From: Chloroflexota bacterium
GTDB lineage: Bacteria > Chloroflexota > Anaerolineae > Aggregatilineales > J027
NCBI GenBank assembly: GCA_024434115.1
Contig: QMIT01000011.1
Coordinates: 62,001-126,000 of the forward strand
DNA: 64,000 bases
Direction: 5' to 3'
The notes under the pieces were generated by a model. That model searched no databases. It had not been told where the DNA came from and saw nothing but the letters and a program-made list of their open reading frames with translations. The translations under genes were made by a program, and so were the position numbers. Shown here piece by piece: positions 45,397 to 54,822 of the stretch. Every line of letters starts with the position of its first letter. Within the stretch, counting starts at the first letter, position 1.

Positions 45397-46098
45397 TTAT
45401 TTAAGCCTTAAGCCGGCGGTTTTCAGGATGTTGGTGATTTCAAAACGGTAAAATTCTTCGGGGTCGCCGACGACGGCGGGGGTGTGTTGGAACAGTTCCA
45501 ACATAATCATGCCGTGCATCTTGACCCAACCCGATACCCCAAAATACATCGGTTGAAGCGGAATGTTATAGCCATCGCGCTCAATCAGTTCAATCATATA
45601 GGCCGAGACATAGGGTGGCAGTTGTTGATACTCGGCACTTGCTTGCAATTCACCATTTGCCATCGCCTCTGCCAGTATGCCGACCACGACCCGGAAGCCT
45701 CGAATGACGGCGGGCACGGTCACTTCACGCGGGGCATGATAGCCGGGGATGGGGTTGCCATAAATTAGTTGAAAATCACCTGAATTTTGCATGGCCCATT
45801 CCCGATAGGCCAACATGACTGCCATCAAGCGTTCGGCGTAACGTTCGCGGGGCTGACCGCTATCGGCTTGTTCCATCGCATCGGCTAGGGCATTAAACGC
45901 ATCTACAATCAGCGCCGTTACCAACTCGTCATGACTGGGGTAGTAACGATAGAGCGCGGTGACGGTCAGACCCATGTCGCGGGCGATGGCACGGAGCGAA
46001 ATTGCCGCTGTCCCCTGCTCCTGCATGTGTTTGCGGGCGATGGTCTTGATTTCTTCGCGGGTGTTTTCGCGCAGCCGTTCACGTCGAGAAAGCGTCAT
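45397..46098 (-). CDS. TetR/AcrR-family regulator
   Basis: 233 residues from ATG 46098 (AAGGGG seven bases upstream); an in-frame extension to 46140 would run through its own operator. The N-terminal HTH is typical (IKTIARKHMQEQGTAAISLR, then a IARDMGLTVTALYRYYPSHD recognition helix). C-terminal residues (about 90-233) form the ligand and dimer domain (TetR_C). It is co-transcribed with the downstream SDR gene, and two related palindromes at its promoter suggest autorepression. The ligand is unknown. Confidence 0.9.
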   Translation of the reverse strand: MTLSRRERLRENTREEIKTIARKHMQEQGTAAISLRAIARDMGLTVTALYRYYPSHDELVTALIVDAFNALADAMEQADSGQPRERYAERLMAVMLAYREWAMQNSGDFQLIYGNPIPGYHAPREVTVPAVIRGFRVVVGILAEAMANGELQASAEYQQLPPYVSAYMIELIERDGYNIPLQPMYFGVSGWVKMHGMIMLELFQHTPAVVGDPEEFYRFEITNILKTAGLRLK

Positions 46099-46135
46099 GT
46101 TGAAGCCCCTTTTGATTGCAGCGTAATCTATAAAA

Positions 46136-46163
46136 TACACTATATATTTTTGTGTACACTGTA
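46136..46163. promoter_or_regulatory. Candidate TetR operators
   Basis: Two related palindromes, TACACTATA (46136-46144) and TACACTGTA (46155-46163), lie 19 bases apart, just downstream of the -10 and across the likely start site. Spacing and position fit a repressor, but binding is inferred. Confidence 0.4.
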
Positions 46164-46167
46164 AACT

Positions 46168-46196
46168 ATTGTGACGCTAGTCAACTTTTTTGTCAA
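46168..46196 (-). promoter_or_regulatory. Promoter of the TetR-SDR operon
   Basis: Minus-strand TTGACA (46196-46191), 17-base spacer, CACAAT (46173-46168); start near 46161. Confidence 0.55.
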
Positions 46197-46212
46197 GTAG
46201 GCTCTTTCTATA

Positions 46213-46252
46213 GGGAAACAAAAATTCCGAGAGATGGTGTGTCTCTCGGAAT
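46213..46252 (-). terminator. Terminator after the histidine-kinase-like pair
   Basis: A perfect 11-bp stem (ATTCCGAGAGA at 46224-46234 with TCTCTCGGAAT at 46242-46252) has a 7-base loop. On the minus strand TTTTGTTTCCC follows. Confidence 0.85.
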
Positions 46253-46283
46253 GGATAGGCTTCTTTAAGTATGTAGGCTGGAA

Positions 46284-47606
46284 TTAAGCGGAGGCGGATG
46301 ACCCTGAATTGGTGGTGTCGTTCGGTTGTTCACCGCCCGATAAAGATGTATTAGCGGCATCATCGCGGTTTTCGGAGGGTGATTCTGTTGGGTCACTGGC
46401 GGACAGATTGGCTTCGGCGTGCATTTGTAGCAGAGCCTTCGACAGTGCCCCCATACCAGCGGCATTGGGCAGGTTGAGCGGCACACTTTCCGCCGGAATG
46501 TTTTCGCTTTGGGGCGGCAGCGTCAGCGGTTCGGGTGGGGTCATGTTGATGCCTGTTGTTTTAAACGGGTTGATAATCAGGGTTTCGGACTTATCACCCT
46601 CCATCCCCTCGCTGGTTTCGGTGCGTTTAACAATTTCCAACAGGGTTAGTCGCTTGGCAGGCGGGGTCGCCATAACATCATCTTCGGCGATTGGGATCAA
46701 AACCGCCGGGGGTTCGAGGGTAATTGTCGCTAGCGGATCAACCGCAGGCACAGGGGGTGTTTCTGGCTCAGGCGTTGGTACAACGGGCGGTGTTTCAACC
46801 ACCTCGACAGTAGATACAACAGGTGCAGAGGTTGTAGGAGTATAAGAGGGTATCACCAGTGTCCCCGTTTGTGATAGAGTCAGCATTGGGGTTATATCCG
46901 CTAATTTGGGCGGACTCGACGCAGGCCGACCTACGACAGGTAGCAGCATGGCAAAGGCTTGATGCCCGGTGCGCGTGTTTTTCTGGAGGCTGAAGCGTGC
47001 ATTATTGATAGCGAACATATCGTCAGCAACCGCATACTGAATGACGGTCTCTGTGGAGGCATCTTGGGTACTCAAATATTCCAAGACGGCGGCGCGGCTT
47101 TGAAAACCTTCAGCTTTGGGGGGCTTAAATACGACCCGCAGCCAAACGCCAGTATGCGGCTCCTCGGCATCGTTTGACATGACATGGCTGATTTCACCGA
47201 CTGTCTTGGCAATGCTGACCAGCAAAATAAGTCCCTCAAAAAAGGTATCACGCTGAACTTTTAGGGTACGGGTGTGTTCCAAGCGCAGAACGGCCTGTTC
47301 ACCAATTTCGTTGAGTAGCCATTCTGGGAATTTCTCTTGGGCCAATGGCTGAAATTCAGCTTCAGTCACACTGCCCTTAAATTTCCACTCCGTCAAGATG
47401 GCCCAGCTTTTGACCAACATCATCAGAATTTCAAGATTGCGGCTTGCGTCCCCGATGAATTTGGGACTGCTCAGTGTAAATTCCTTGTCCCCTGCTAATT
47501 CTAGGAAACTGATGGCCTTATATAACGGATCAGTGAGCCGCTGGTAGAGATGCTCTTGCAAGAAAGCAATTGATTCCCAGTGCAGACTTTTATAATCCAT
47601 TGGCAT
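46284..47606 (-). CDS. Degenerate histidine-kinase-like protein (second of a tandem pair)
   Basis: 440 residues (or from ATG 47600). Residues about 1-215 resemble a sensor-kinase core: two long helices like a DHp hairpin, then an alpha/beta region ending in ISHVMSNDAEEPHTGVWLRV and FAINNARFSLQKNTRTGHQA, the place of a HATPase_c fold. The H-box His and the N, G1 and G2 ATP motifs are not visible, so it is probably catalytically dead. Residues about 215-440 are Pro/Thr/Val-rich and disordered. It resembles the upstream gene, whose end it overlaps by 17 bases. The relation is judged by eye and needs profile or structure comparison. Confidence 0.5.
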   Translation of the reverse strand: MPMDYKSLHWESIAFLQEHLYQRLTDPLYKAISFLELAGDKEFTLSSPKFIGDASRNLEILMMLVKSWAILTEWKFKGSVTEAEFQPLAQEKFPEWLLNEIGEQAVLRLEHTRTLKVQRDTFFEGLILLVSIAKTVGEISHVMSNDAEEPHTGVWLRVVFKPPKAEGFQSRAAVLEYLSTQDASTETVIQYAVADDMFAINNARFSLQKNTRTGHQAFAMLLPVVGRPASSPPKLADITPMLTLSQTGTLVIPSYTPTTSAPVVSTVEVVETPPVVPTPEPETPPVPAVDPLATITLEPPAVLIPIAEDDVMATPPAKRLTLLEIVKRTETSEGMEGDKSETLIINPFKTTGINMTPPEPLTLPPQSENIPAESVPLNLPNAAGMGALSKALLQMHAEANLSASDPTESPSENRDDAANTSLSGGEQPNDTTNSGSSASA

Positions 47607-48894
47607 AATTCCACTCTACGCTTTCTTGCCCGCTAGAATCGGGGCTGCTGGCTTGCAATCGGGTATCAACAGGTGGTTCGGTTTCCTGCGTTTGGGTTGG
47701 CACAGGCAACTCTTTAGCTTTTTCCGATGGCGCTTCGGCTAAGATTTCTTGCGGCCCAGTCGCCGAAACCGATGGGGCCTCCGTCGTAACAGTCACTTGA
47801 GGCAGGGATTGGCTGGTCGTTTTGGAAGCGAGACGGCGAGATTTCACCTTAAAATCTCCCGGTTCGGCGGGCGGTGGTAATTCGACTTTGACAATGACCG
47901 AGTCGGCCTCTGGTGCGGGAGTGGCCGAGGGGAGTACAGGCGGCGTTGAGGCACGCTTGGGACGATACCAACCACCGGGGCGGAAGGGGGTATCGGGAAC
48001 CATTGCCCGGACGGATGAAGCGGCTGTCGGGATTTCGGCAGAGGCCCGGATGGTGGTCGGTTTTAAGACCCATGTTTCTGCGGGGGTAGAAATGCCTTTA
48101 AGATGAGCAGTGGTGGACTCGGTGGTAATGGGTCCTTGTTCTAAGGTATGGGGCATCGGCAAAGTGGCTTCAGCGATATTGATGACGGCTTGACTGTCAT
48201 GTGATGGAAGCAGTAGGCCGCTGTCCGACTCGCCATTTTCGGTTTTGGATTTGCGCTGGATGACAAAGACAAATTCGACGTTGAAGCCATTATCCCGTAG
48301 TTGCAGTTCGCTGGCGTTCATCCGTAAGAAGTCGCGGGCCATGCGCAGTTCAAAGGTGATAATGCGGCCCCGCCAGTGTTGACCGAGTGAGGTTTCCATT
48401 TCCTCTAATGAACTAAACGGTTTAGCTTCACGCAGGCGCGTAAAACGGATGCGGAACAGCACGCCATTTGACCCCGTATCCAAGATCAATTTGGTGGTGG
48501 TGCCCTGACTGGCAGCAACATCGTACAAGAGATACAGGGCTTCTTGGAGGGCGGGCTGATTGGCACGAATCAGGAAATTTTTGGCGATAAGAAGCGGCGG
48601 AACCAGTTGAAGCTGCATCGTCAACCAATCCGCCAAATTTTGGATGGGGAATGATTGGATGCTACGTTCGGGGACTTGCCCCTGCGCTTTATATTGGATA
48701 AGCCACGACCAAGCAGTCACCAAGTTAATGGCATTGGAGACCTGACTGGTGGCCCGGTTGCGCCACCAATCCGCCTCGGTTGTCGGGGTAGCTTTTTCAA
48801 TCGCCGACAACGCGCCATTTAAGGGACTCACCAGCCGATTGTGCAGCAGGAAGTTTAGGTCATTTAAGGCTTCCCAATCTGGTTCACGATACAA
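47590..48894 (-). CDS. Degenerate histidine-kinase-like protein (first of a tandem pair)
   Basis: 434 residues. Residues about 1-110 look like a DHp-type helical hairpin (LHNRLVSPLNGALSAIEKA, where NRL replaces the HE/HD box). Residues about 120-220 resemble the HATPase_c core: LLYDVAASQGTTTKLILDTG, VLFRIRFTRL, then ELRMARDFLRMNASELQLRD and FNVEFVFVIQ as the final helix and strand. The Asn, DxGxG and GxG motifs needed for ATP are absent. The remaining half is Pro/Ser/Thr-rich and probably disordered. It overlaps the paralogue by 17 bases, so the two are made together and may form a heterodimer. No membrane segment. Confidence 0.5.
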   Translation of the reverse strand: MYREPDWEALNDLNFLLHNRLVSPLNGALSAIEKATPTTEADWWRNRATSQVSNAINLVTAWSWLIQYKAQGQVPERSIQSFPIQNLADWLTMQLQLVPPLLIAKNFLIRANQPALQEALYLLYDVAASQGTTTKLILDTGSNGVLFRIRFTRLREAKPFSSLEEMETSLGQHWRGRIITFELRMARDFLRMNASELQLRDNGFNVEFVFVIQRKSKTENGESDSGLLLPSHDSQAVINIAEATLPMPHTLEQGPITTESTTAHLKGISTPAETWVLKPTTIRASAEIPTAASSVRAMVPDTPFRPGGWYRPKRASTPPVLPSATPAPEADSVIVKVELPPPAEPGDFKVKSRRLASKTTSQSLPQVTVTTEAPSVSATGPQEILAEAPSEKAKELPVPTQTQETEPPVDTRLQASSPDSSGQESVEWNYANGL

Positions 48895-49049
48895 CGATGC
48901 CTGTCCTTTTTGGTGCGATTGAATCCGGTTAGACCCTCGTCTAGTTTAGGTTTATCCCTAGCTTATAAAGCACAGATGCAAGTCCCTTAGAAGAAACTTG
49001 CATCTGAAAAATTTCACAAACGAGAAAGTAGATTTTGTTTCGATTACCC

Positions 49050-49409
49050 TCAAAAAACAGCTACTAAATTGGCGGTTGGTATTCGCACAGGCGGCATTAC
49101 GTCAATATGGTCACGTATTTCTGCAAGGGCCTGTTGGAAAAGTTTCATGAGGTCACTATCTGGCCCCTTATAGCGGCGCAGGGTTTGAATCGCACAGGCA
49201 TCACATCCCTTCATCGCTCGGTAACTATCCGTTTCACATTCAAGGCAACCATTCAAACGAATCATCATCAACATAAACGCAAGGGTTTCTTCATGCGTTT
49301 CGGGCAGTGCCGAAATCCGATCTACCAACCCGCGCCATTCTGGGCCGCGCATCGCCCTTAATTCTGGGATTGCCTGTCGTGGAAACATTAGTTCATTTGC
49401 AGTATACAT
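49050..49409 (-). CDS. Small protein with paired CxxC motifs
   Basis: 119 residues. Two CxxC motifs 15 residues apart (GCLECETDSYRAMKGCDAC, about 62-80) lie within a helical segment (ETHEETLAFMLMMIRLN) and are likely to bind zinc or a thiol cofactor. The rest is helical, with no signal peptide or TM. It stands alone on the minus strand about 155 bases from the pseudo-kinase pair. No family recognised. Confidence 0.6.
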   Translation of the reverse strand: MYTANELMFPRQAIPELRAMRGPEWRGLVDRISALPETHEETLAFMLMMIRLNGCLECETDSYRAMKGCDACAIQTLRRYKGPDSDLMKLFQQALAEIRDHIDVMPPVRIPTANLVAVF

Positions 49410-49657
49410 AACCTAACATCCCTCTGGTGCTTCAAAAAAAATAATTGCCTCTTGCGGGGTATGTTTCAAACCTTGTCCTCAGCATACGGGTTCTAGGCCG
49501 AACGGCGTACACTACTGGGGTACTGAATATGGTTATAAATATATTTGAACAGAGCAAACCTCAGAATTTAGGCTCTTAAAACAGATTATACGTCGCTTAG
49601 TTGGAATAAACCGAGAGGGTAAACCGTTATGGTTTGATAGGGAAATGGTTAGAGTTA

Positions 49658-50878
49658 TTAATTGACAAGTTCAGGCGTCGGAATCGGGTTGACGGAAGCC
49701 CTTACTTGGAGGGTATCAATGATTTTATTGATGGCACTTTCATAATCAGCCCGGCTTTGCTCCAGTACACTTAACTGCCATTCCGCATAGGTGAGATCAT
49801 CCACTGGCACTTTCAAGACATAAATGGTTTCGGCCAACTGGGAAGGCCCATTTTCGTTGCGATAGTACAAGACGTAGATACAACGCCCATTTGCCTGATT
49901 TTGGACTTTATAACTCACCTGACTATCTGCTTGGGGCTGCAAGGTGGCTTGGTCAACCTGCGTCATGGCATTCATTTTTTGGCAGTCATCACCTTGTATG
50001 CCGGGAGGATAGGTCTTGATTTGTGTCAATTGCAGGCGGGCGACATTTTGCCCATCGCGGTCAATGGCCTCCCCATCGGTTTCGATGAGGGTCACGGGCG
50101 GCTGTACCACGCCATTGGTAGGGTCAACCACAATTTGTGATATATCCGCCTCAACGCTTTCCCAAATGGTTGGGGAGCCATCAGCCAACGGATAATCGGA
50201 TTTGAGGCGGTCACGGGTGCTGCGCCAGCTTTCAACCCGTTCATCGGCCAGCAGCCATGTCTCCGGCACATCCACTTCGACTTGCCATTGAGTAACATCA
50301 TCAGCGGCATTGACGGTGAAATGGACGGTTCGGCTGCTATCAAACCAGCTAAGGTTGTAAAACCAATCTTCAAAGGCATCCGAGAGAAACAAAAATCGCA
50401 GACCAAACCCACAAGCAATTAACATGCTAAAAAAGAAGAGAAGCGCGATCCACCGTCGCACCCGTCGTCCCCGCTTGCGCTTGCGTTCCAGATTATTGAT
50501 GAGGGCGTTATCCGTATAGAGGGGCTGCGATGACCCAAGCGAATATGTCCCATAGGCAGGCTGCGCGACGGACATAGCGGCGGGTTGGGCGGCTGGATAA
50601 GCTGAATAGCCGGAATAGGCTGGATTCGGTTGTCCAACGGGTTGATTGAGCACCGTTTGCATCTGGCGGGCAACGGGGTGATTGGTGTCTAATAGCAGGG
50701 CTTGATAGACACAGTTGCGATATTCATTGATGTCGGGCGAGACATGCGCCAACCACAGCCACACTTCAGCATTTGGTGGCTCACTTTGGACGGCCTGACG
50801 CAGGTAAGCTAAAGCCTCTTGGCGGCGTCCTTGCTGCGCCAACTGAATACCCATCTGAGTTTTGGAGGTGGGGTACAT
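49658..50878 (-). CDS. TPR-containing single-pass membrane protein
   Basis: 406 residues from ATG 50878; ATG 50920 or 50836 are alternatives and none has a clear ribosome binding site. A short TPR pair lies near the N-terminus (IQLAQQGRRQEALAYLRQAV; VYQALLLDTNHPVARQMQT). A Tyr/Ala/Pro-rich linker and a basic stretch (ERKRKRGRRVRRW) precede a TM (about 140-160, IALLFFFSMLIACGFGLRFL). The extracytoplasmic C-terminus (about 165-406) is beta-rich with Trp residues and no named family. It is divergent from the kinase-FGE gene, so the two could act together. Confidence 0.7.
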   Translation of the reverse strand: MYPTSKTQMGIQLAQQGRRQEALAYLRQAVQSEPPNAEVWLWLAHVSPDINEYRNCVYQALLLDTNHPVARQMQTVLNQPVGQPNPAYSGYSAYPAAQPAAMSVAQPAYGTYSLGSSQPLYTDNALINNLERKRKRGRRVRRWIALLFFFSMLIACGFGLRFLFLSDAFEDWFYNLSWFDSSRTVHFTVNAADDVTQWQVEVDVPETWLLADERVESWRSTRDRLKSDYPLADGSPTIWESVEADISQIVVDPTNGVVQPPVTLIETDGEAIDRDGQNVARLQLTQIKTYPPGIQGDDCQKMNAMTQVDQATLQPQADSQVSYKVQNQANGRCIYVLYYRNENGPSQLAETIYVLKVPVDDLTYAEWQLSVLEQSRADYESAINKIIDTLQVRASVNPIPTPELVN

Positions 50879-51006
50879 GCCAAGTCTCGAAATAAAAAGA
50901 TAATAAACATGATCTATCATAGCTGTACAAGCGTGGCGATACCTGACGCCTGCTGCACGGCTTATAACCTAAGCATAACGCCAAACCGATTTGTCCACAA
51001 TGTCCT

Positions 51007-51036
51007 TTGCATAGTAGAGCCAATTCGCTATATAGT
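51007..51036 (+). promoter_or_regulatory. Candidate promoter of the kinase-FGE gene
   Basis: TTGCAT (51007-51012) with TATATA (51029-51034, 16-base spacer) or TATAGT (51031-51036, 18-base spacer), about 65 bases before the ATG. Confidence 0.4.
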
Positions 51037-51100
51037 TGAGGATGTTCAGCAGGGAGTGGTTACTTGCAACTGCTGATCAAGTGACGGGATATAGAGTGAG

Positions 51101-53605
51101 ATGACTGAAGCGCCACTAAGTTATTTGAAGGCCGGTTTTAAACTGGGCAAATATGAGATTAAAGGGCTATTAGGGCGCGGCGGCATGGCGGAAGTCTATC
51201 GGGCACATAATCCTGACATAGGCCAAGATGTCGCCATCAAGGTGCTGCACCCCGCGATTGTGGATAGCAAAGACGGCTCGGTTCGATTTCGGCAGGAAGC
51301 CCAAGCCGCCGGACGATTATCACACCCCAACATCGTGCGGGTCTATGATTTTGAGGTACAGGGCAATATTTATTACATGGTGATGGAAATCTTGGAGGGC
51401 AGCACCCTACGAGATTTGATTTCTAACCACCCCAACGGAATGCCTATCGCGCGTGCCATGAGCATTTTTCGACAAATCGGCATGGCAGTGGACTATGCCC
51501 ATAAAAATGGCGTGATTCACCGCGACATCAAGCCCGCCAATATTGTGCTGGTGGGAGATCGGGCTGTCCTCACCGATTTTGGCTTGGCAAAACTGGCTGG
51601 ACATGTGCGGTTGACAGCGACAGGCACAAGCTCCGGTACACCTGCTTACATGGCCCCTGAACAAGCATCCGGACAGGAAATCACGCCGAGCACCGATATT
51701 TATTCACTGGGCATTGTGCTGTACGAGATGGTAACAGGCGATGTACCCTTTAAAGGCGATTCCTTTGCCAACGTCCTCATTCAACATATCCAAGCCCAAC
51801 CCCCCCGCCCTAGCAAAACCGTCGAATCGTTGGATTTTCGCACCGAGGCGGTCATTCTGCGGGCGCTTGCCAAAGACCCGGAACAACGTTACGCCACCGT
51901 TGAGGAGATGATTAAAGAACTAGATGCCAATTCCGGTGAATTGTCAGACAAGACCATTTTCGTTAGCACTCAAGAGATCACCCAAGCGGCTATGCCACGC
52001 GCTACTGCCCAGATAGATATGACTCATAGCACCATCGTGATTCCAGAAGGGTCGCGGCCTTCTGTCCCGAATATTATCACCCAGCCCCAACAGCGTAACA
52101 CATTTTTGTTGGGAGGGGTGTCGGCAGTAGTGGTTTTGATCGCGGTACTGGCAATTCTGTGGCTGCTTCTGGGGGGAGACGATAACCAAGACAAGGCCGA
52201 CAAAGAAGAGCCGAACCCGTCTGCTCCGGCTGGTATGGCCTATATCCCCGGCGGGACATTTAACATGGGATCCAGTAGTGGCGAGGAAGCAGAAAGCCCT
52301 TCTCACCGCGTTACCCTATCTCCCTATTTTATGGACTTAACCGAAGTCACCAACGAACAATATATGCAGTTTGTGGTCGAAACCGGCTCCCCCGAACCCT
52401 CGACATGGGTACGTGATGAACCCTCCGTGTGGGAAGTCGAAGGCAACAATATCTACGTAGTCGGCAATGTGGATAATCGCCAATCCTATGATGGGGCGGA
52501 AATTACCCCTTATGCGGATGGCAAGATCACCATTAATTTGGACGCCGACACCAACGAGGGTGAGGTCACTGCCGAGTTTACGGGCAAAATCACCCCCGAA
52601 AGTGGCCTTGAGGTTGAAGGGGATATTAGGATCGAACAGCGTGTCTTTTTTGAAACATCGTCCTTTCAAGAGGGTGGGGTTGGCGACCATGTACTCATGC
52701 ACGGGGACAGCGGACAGGAAGGCAGCTTTTTGCCGTTGATTGTCTCGCCCGTTTCAACATGGGGGTCGGCTGATGTGTTCGTTGGCGATGAGCAGCTCTA
52801 TTTCGATATTGGGGCACATGTCATGGTGACGCATCGAGTGCGGGATGCAGAAGGCCGCATCTTAAAAGCCGATGGGACATGCTGCTATTCATTGGCAAAC
52901 CCCGCCGATGGTTATGTTGACCCTAATGGCTATGAAATTATGATTTTGCTCTTTCAAGGCTCTGGCAGCGGTTATGATGGTCGCCCGAACAGCAATCCCG
53001 GCGAAGTCGCACCAGAAGTACCTCCCGCTTGGCTCAATTTGTATTCCGATGACGTGACCATTATCCAACGCCCCGCCTCGGAATTGGCTCGTTTTGCGGA
53101 AGGTGAGGAGCAATTCCCCGTGACGGGTGTGACATGGGAAGGTGCAGTCGCCTATTGTGAATGGGCTGGCAAACGTCTGCCAACCGAAGCCGAATGGGAA
53201 TTTGCAGCGCGTGGCACGGATGGCCGTCAATATCCTTGGGGCAATGAGTTAGTGGTCGAAGGAACCACCCCGGCCAATGTGAATGACATTAATGCAGGCA
53301 GCATGGTCGCTGTAGGGACATATCCAAACGGAGTCAGCCCCTTTGCGTTATTGGATATGGCTGGCAATGCCCGTGAGTGGGTACAAGATTGGTTTAGCGA
53401 TACCTACTATTCGGAAAGCACTGAAGAAAACCCCACTGGCCCACGACGGGGCGATATGCGGGTGCTGCGCGGCGGAGGGCCATCGGCGGATGGGATTACC
53501 ACTGTGACTGATTTTCGCACAACAGCCCGCGCTTCCGACAGCCCATTTGTGGCGGGGGAAACCTATGGTTTTCGCTGTGCTGCTGATACTATAGCGCCAT
53601 CATAA
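51101..53605 (+). CDS. Receptor Ser/Thr kinase with split FGE-sulfatase domain
   Basis: 834 residues. PknB-like kinase (about 18-270) with [13 protein letters not shown], Lys47 (VAIKVL), [11 protein letters not shown] (140-150) and DFGLAKL (159-165) intact. Single TM about 335-358 ([20 protein letters not shown]). Outside the membrane a formylglycine-generating-enzyme-type fold begins at about 378 ([31 protein letters not shown]), is interrupted by a roughly 220-residue beta-rich insert (about 445-665), and resumes ([25 protein letters not shown] at the end). FGE-like domains on kinases are known as sensors; the insert appears unusual. The next gene starts three bases after the stop. Confidence 0.9.
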   Translation: MTEAPLSYLKAGFKLGKYEIKGLLGRGGMAEVYRAHNPDIGQDVAIKVLHPAIVDSKDGSVRFRQEAQAAGRLSHPNIVRVYDFEVQGNIYYMVMEILEGSTLRDLISNHPNGMPIARAMSIFRQIGMAVDYAHKNGVIHRDIKPANIVLVGDRAVLTDFGLAKLAGHVRLTATGTSSGTPAYMAPEQASGQEITPSTDIYSLGIVLYEMVTGDVPFKGDSFANVLIQHIQAQPPRPSKTVESLDFRTEAVILRALAKDPEQRYATVEEMIKELDANSGELSDKTIFVSTQEITQAAMPRATAQIDMTHSTIVIPEGSRPSVPNIITQPQQRNTFLLGGVSAVVVLIAVLAILWLLLGGDDNQDKADKEEPNPSAPAGMAYIPGGTFNMGSSSGEEAESPSHRVTLSPYFMDLTEVTNEQYMQFVVETGSPEPSTWVRDEPSVWEVEGNNIYVVGNVDNRQSYDGAEITPYADGKITINLDADTNEGEVTAEFTGKITPESGLEVEGDIRIEQRVFFETSSFQEGGVGDHVLMHGDSGQEGSFLPLIVSPVSTWGSADVFVGDEQLYFDIGAHVMVTHRVRDAEGRILKADGTCCYSLANPADGYVDPNGYEIMILLFQGSGSGYDGRPNSNPGEVAPEVPPAWLNLYSDDVTIIQRPASELARFAEGEEQFPVTGVTWEGAVAYCEWAGKRLPTEAEWEFAARGTDGRQYPWGNELVVEGTTPANVNDINAGSMVAVGTYPNGVSPFALLDMAGNAREWVQDWFSDTYYSESTEENPTGPRRGDMRVLRGGGPSADGITTVTDFRTTARASDSPFVAGETYGFRCAADTIAPS

Positions 53606-53608
53606 CGG

Positions 53609-54727
53609 ATGATGCCTAGCGTGAATCACATGCTTTCAACCCCTATCCGATGGGTGATACTCATCACCGGGCTTGTTATTGGTTTTGTTGGTGTGGTACT
53701 CATCGCACCACCCAGCAGTTTGGCACAGGGGGATGCTACCCCGACACCCACCGCGACCATTGTGCCCACCCTGATTCGACCAACGGTGGTTTCGACAGGG
53801 CTGCCGACGATTGGAGGGCCGACCCGCACGCGCACCCGTGTGCCGACCCCCACCCGTACTCCTTCGGCAACGACGACTCGTACCAGCACACCGACCCGCA
53901 CTCAAACTCAAACCGCCAGTCCAACTTCTAGCTTTACAGCTACGCAGCGGGCCAGTGATACCTTTACTCCCTTCCCAACCAATACTCTTGTCGCTACGAC
54001 CCTTGCGGCGACGAGTACCCATACCGCCATTGTCACGCAGGTCATTGTGCCATCGGGGGTAAGCACGTTTACCCCTACTGTCAGTCCAACCAATACAACA
54101 ACCTCTACTTCTACTGTGACCGTCAGCCCCACCGAGACTTTGACCCATACGCCAACCTTAACCATTACAGCGAGCATGACGGTGACAGAAACACCGACTT
54201 CGACTTCTACCGCAACCCTCACAGCAACCCTGACTCCAACCGCGACCAATACCACTACCCGTGTTCCGGCGGTGGTTGAAAGCAGCCGACCCGCTGAGGA
54301 TAGTACCGATGATAATGAGGGGACTTCCCCGCTCATTTTCTTGGCTGGGATTGTGCTGACCGGATTGATTGGCGGGTATATTGTGATGTTTGCGACCAGT
54401 CAAGCCGCTGCCGAACGTTATGCGGGTGGGTTCGTTATTCAAGACTGCCCAGTGTGTTATGAGGGACGACTGTACATGGAGGAGCGCTCGAACCGGGTCT
54501 TGGGCATTTTGCGAATCCGGCGCACGGTGCGCTGTGATAACTGCCGTTCAGTGCTACGCGAGGTCGGCAAACATCGCTGGCGTTATGCGGTTGACCGAAC
54601 CGTGAGTCCTGAAATGTACGCTTCTTTAAATAATCGCCTGCTGCGCGAAGAACAACTCATTGAGCTTGCCCCACAGGATGCGACACAATCGCCGGAATAT
54701 TTTGAGGATGCCCCCGACGAGTTTTAG
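53609..54727 (+). CDS. Thr/Pro-rich surface protein with TM and cytoplasmic zinc ribbon
   Basis: 372 residues. An N-terminal hydrophobic signal (about 14-35) is followed by a very long Thr/Ser/Pro-rich stalk (about 45-225, with TPTxT and TxTP periodicity), likely glycosylated outside the cell. A TM (about 240-260, SPLIFLAGIVLTGLIGGYIV) then leads into a C-terminal domain with four Cys arranged as two pairs (DCPVCYEGRLYMEERS; VRCDNCRSVLREV), a zinc-ribbon-like unit that should lie in the cytoplasm. It is translated three bases after the receptor kinase and so is probably its partner. No named family. Confidence 0.75.
   Translation: MMPSVNHMLSTPIRWVILITGLVIGFVGVVLIAPPSSLAQGDATPTPTATIVPTLIRPTVVSTGLPTIGGPTRTRTRVPTPTRTPSATTTRTSTPTRTQTQTASPTSSFTATQRASDTFTPFPTNTLVATTLAATSTHTAIVTQVIVPSGVSTFTPTVSPTNTTTSTSTVTVSPTETLTHTPTLTITASMTVTETPTSTSTATLTATLTPTATNTTTRVPAVVESSRPAEDSTDDNEGTSPLIFLAGIVLTGLIGGYIVMFATSQAAAERYAGGFVIQDCPVCYEGRLYMEERSNRVLGILRIRRTVRCDNCRSVLREVGKHRWRYAVDRTVSPEMYASLNNRLLREEQLIELAPQDATQSPEYFEDAPDEF
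53728..54270 (+). repeat. Low-complexity Thr/Pro codon repeats
   Basis: Degenerate ACN/CCN-rich repeats encode the stalk of the surface protein. The near-absence of stops on all frames here creates long spurious minus-strand reading frames. Confidence 0.7.
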
Positions 54728-54822
54728 GCAAATTTTGGGATGTTTACAAGCCGTTTTTGAACCGTTACACTTGAAGTGGATTTCGGCATACTGGGTAATT
54801 TTGAGATGATGTTTGGCAAATT

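Noticed and set aside
46309..46845. 178-codon plus-strand frame opposite the pseudo-kinase tail
   Set aside because: It is the complement of the disordered Pro/Thr/Val-rich tail, Ser/Gly/Val-rich, and has no ribosome binding site or domain.
49410..49657. Possible small RNA between the Cys-motif gene and the TPR gene
   Set aside because: A short hairpin near 49622-49636 has no T tract, and no promoter-terminator pair could be recognised.
53626..54336. Several long minus-strand frames over the Thr-rich protein
   Set aside because: They arise from the low-complexity ACN/CCN repeats read backwards as Val/Gly/Arg-rich sequence; the plus-strand frame has a signal peptide, TM and zinc ribbon.
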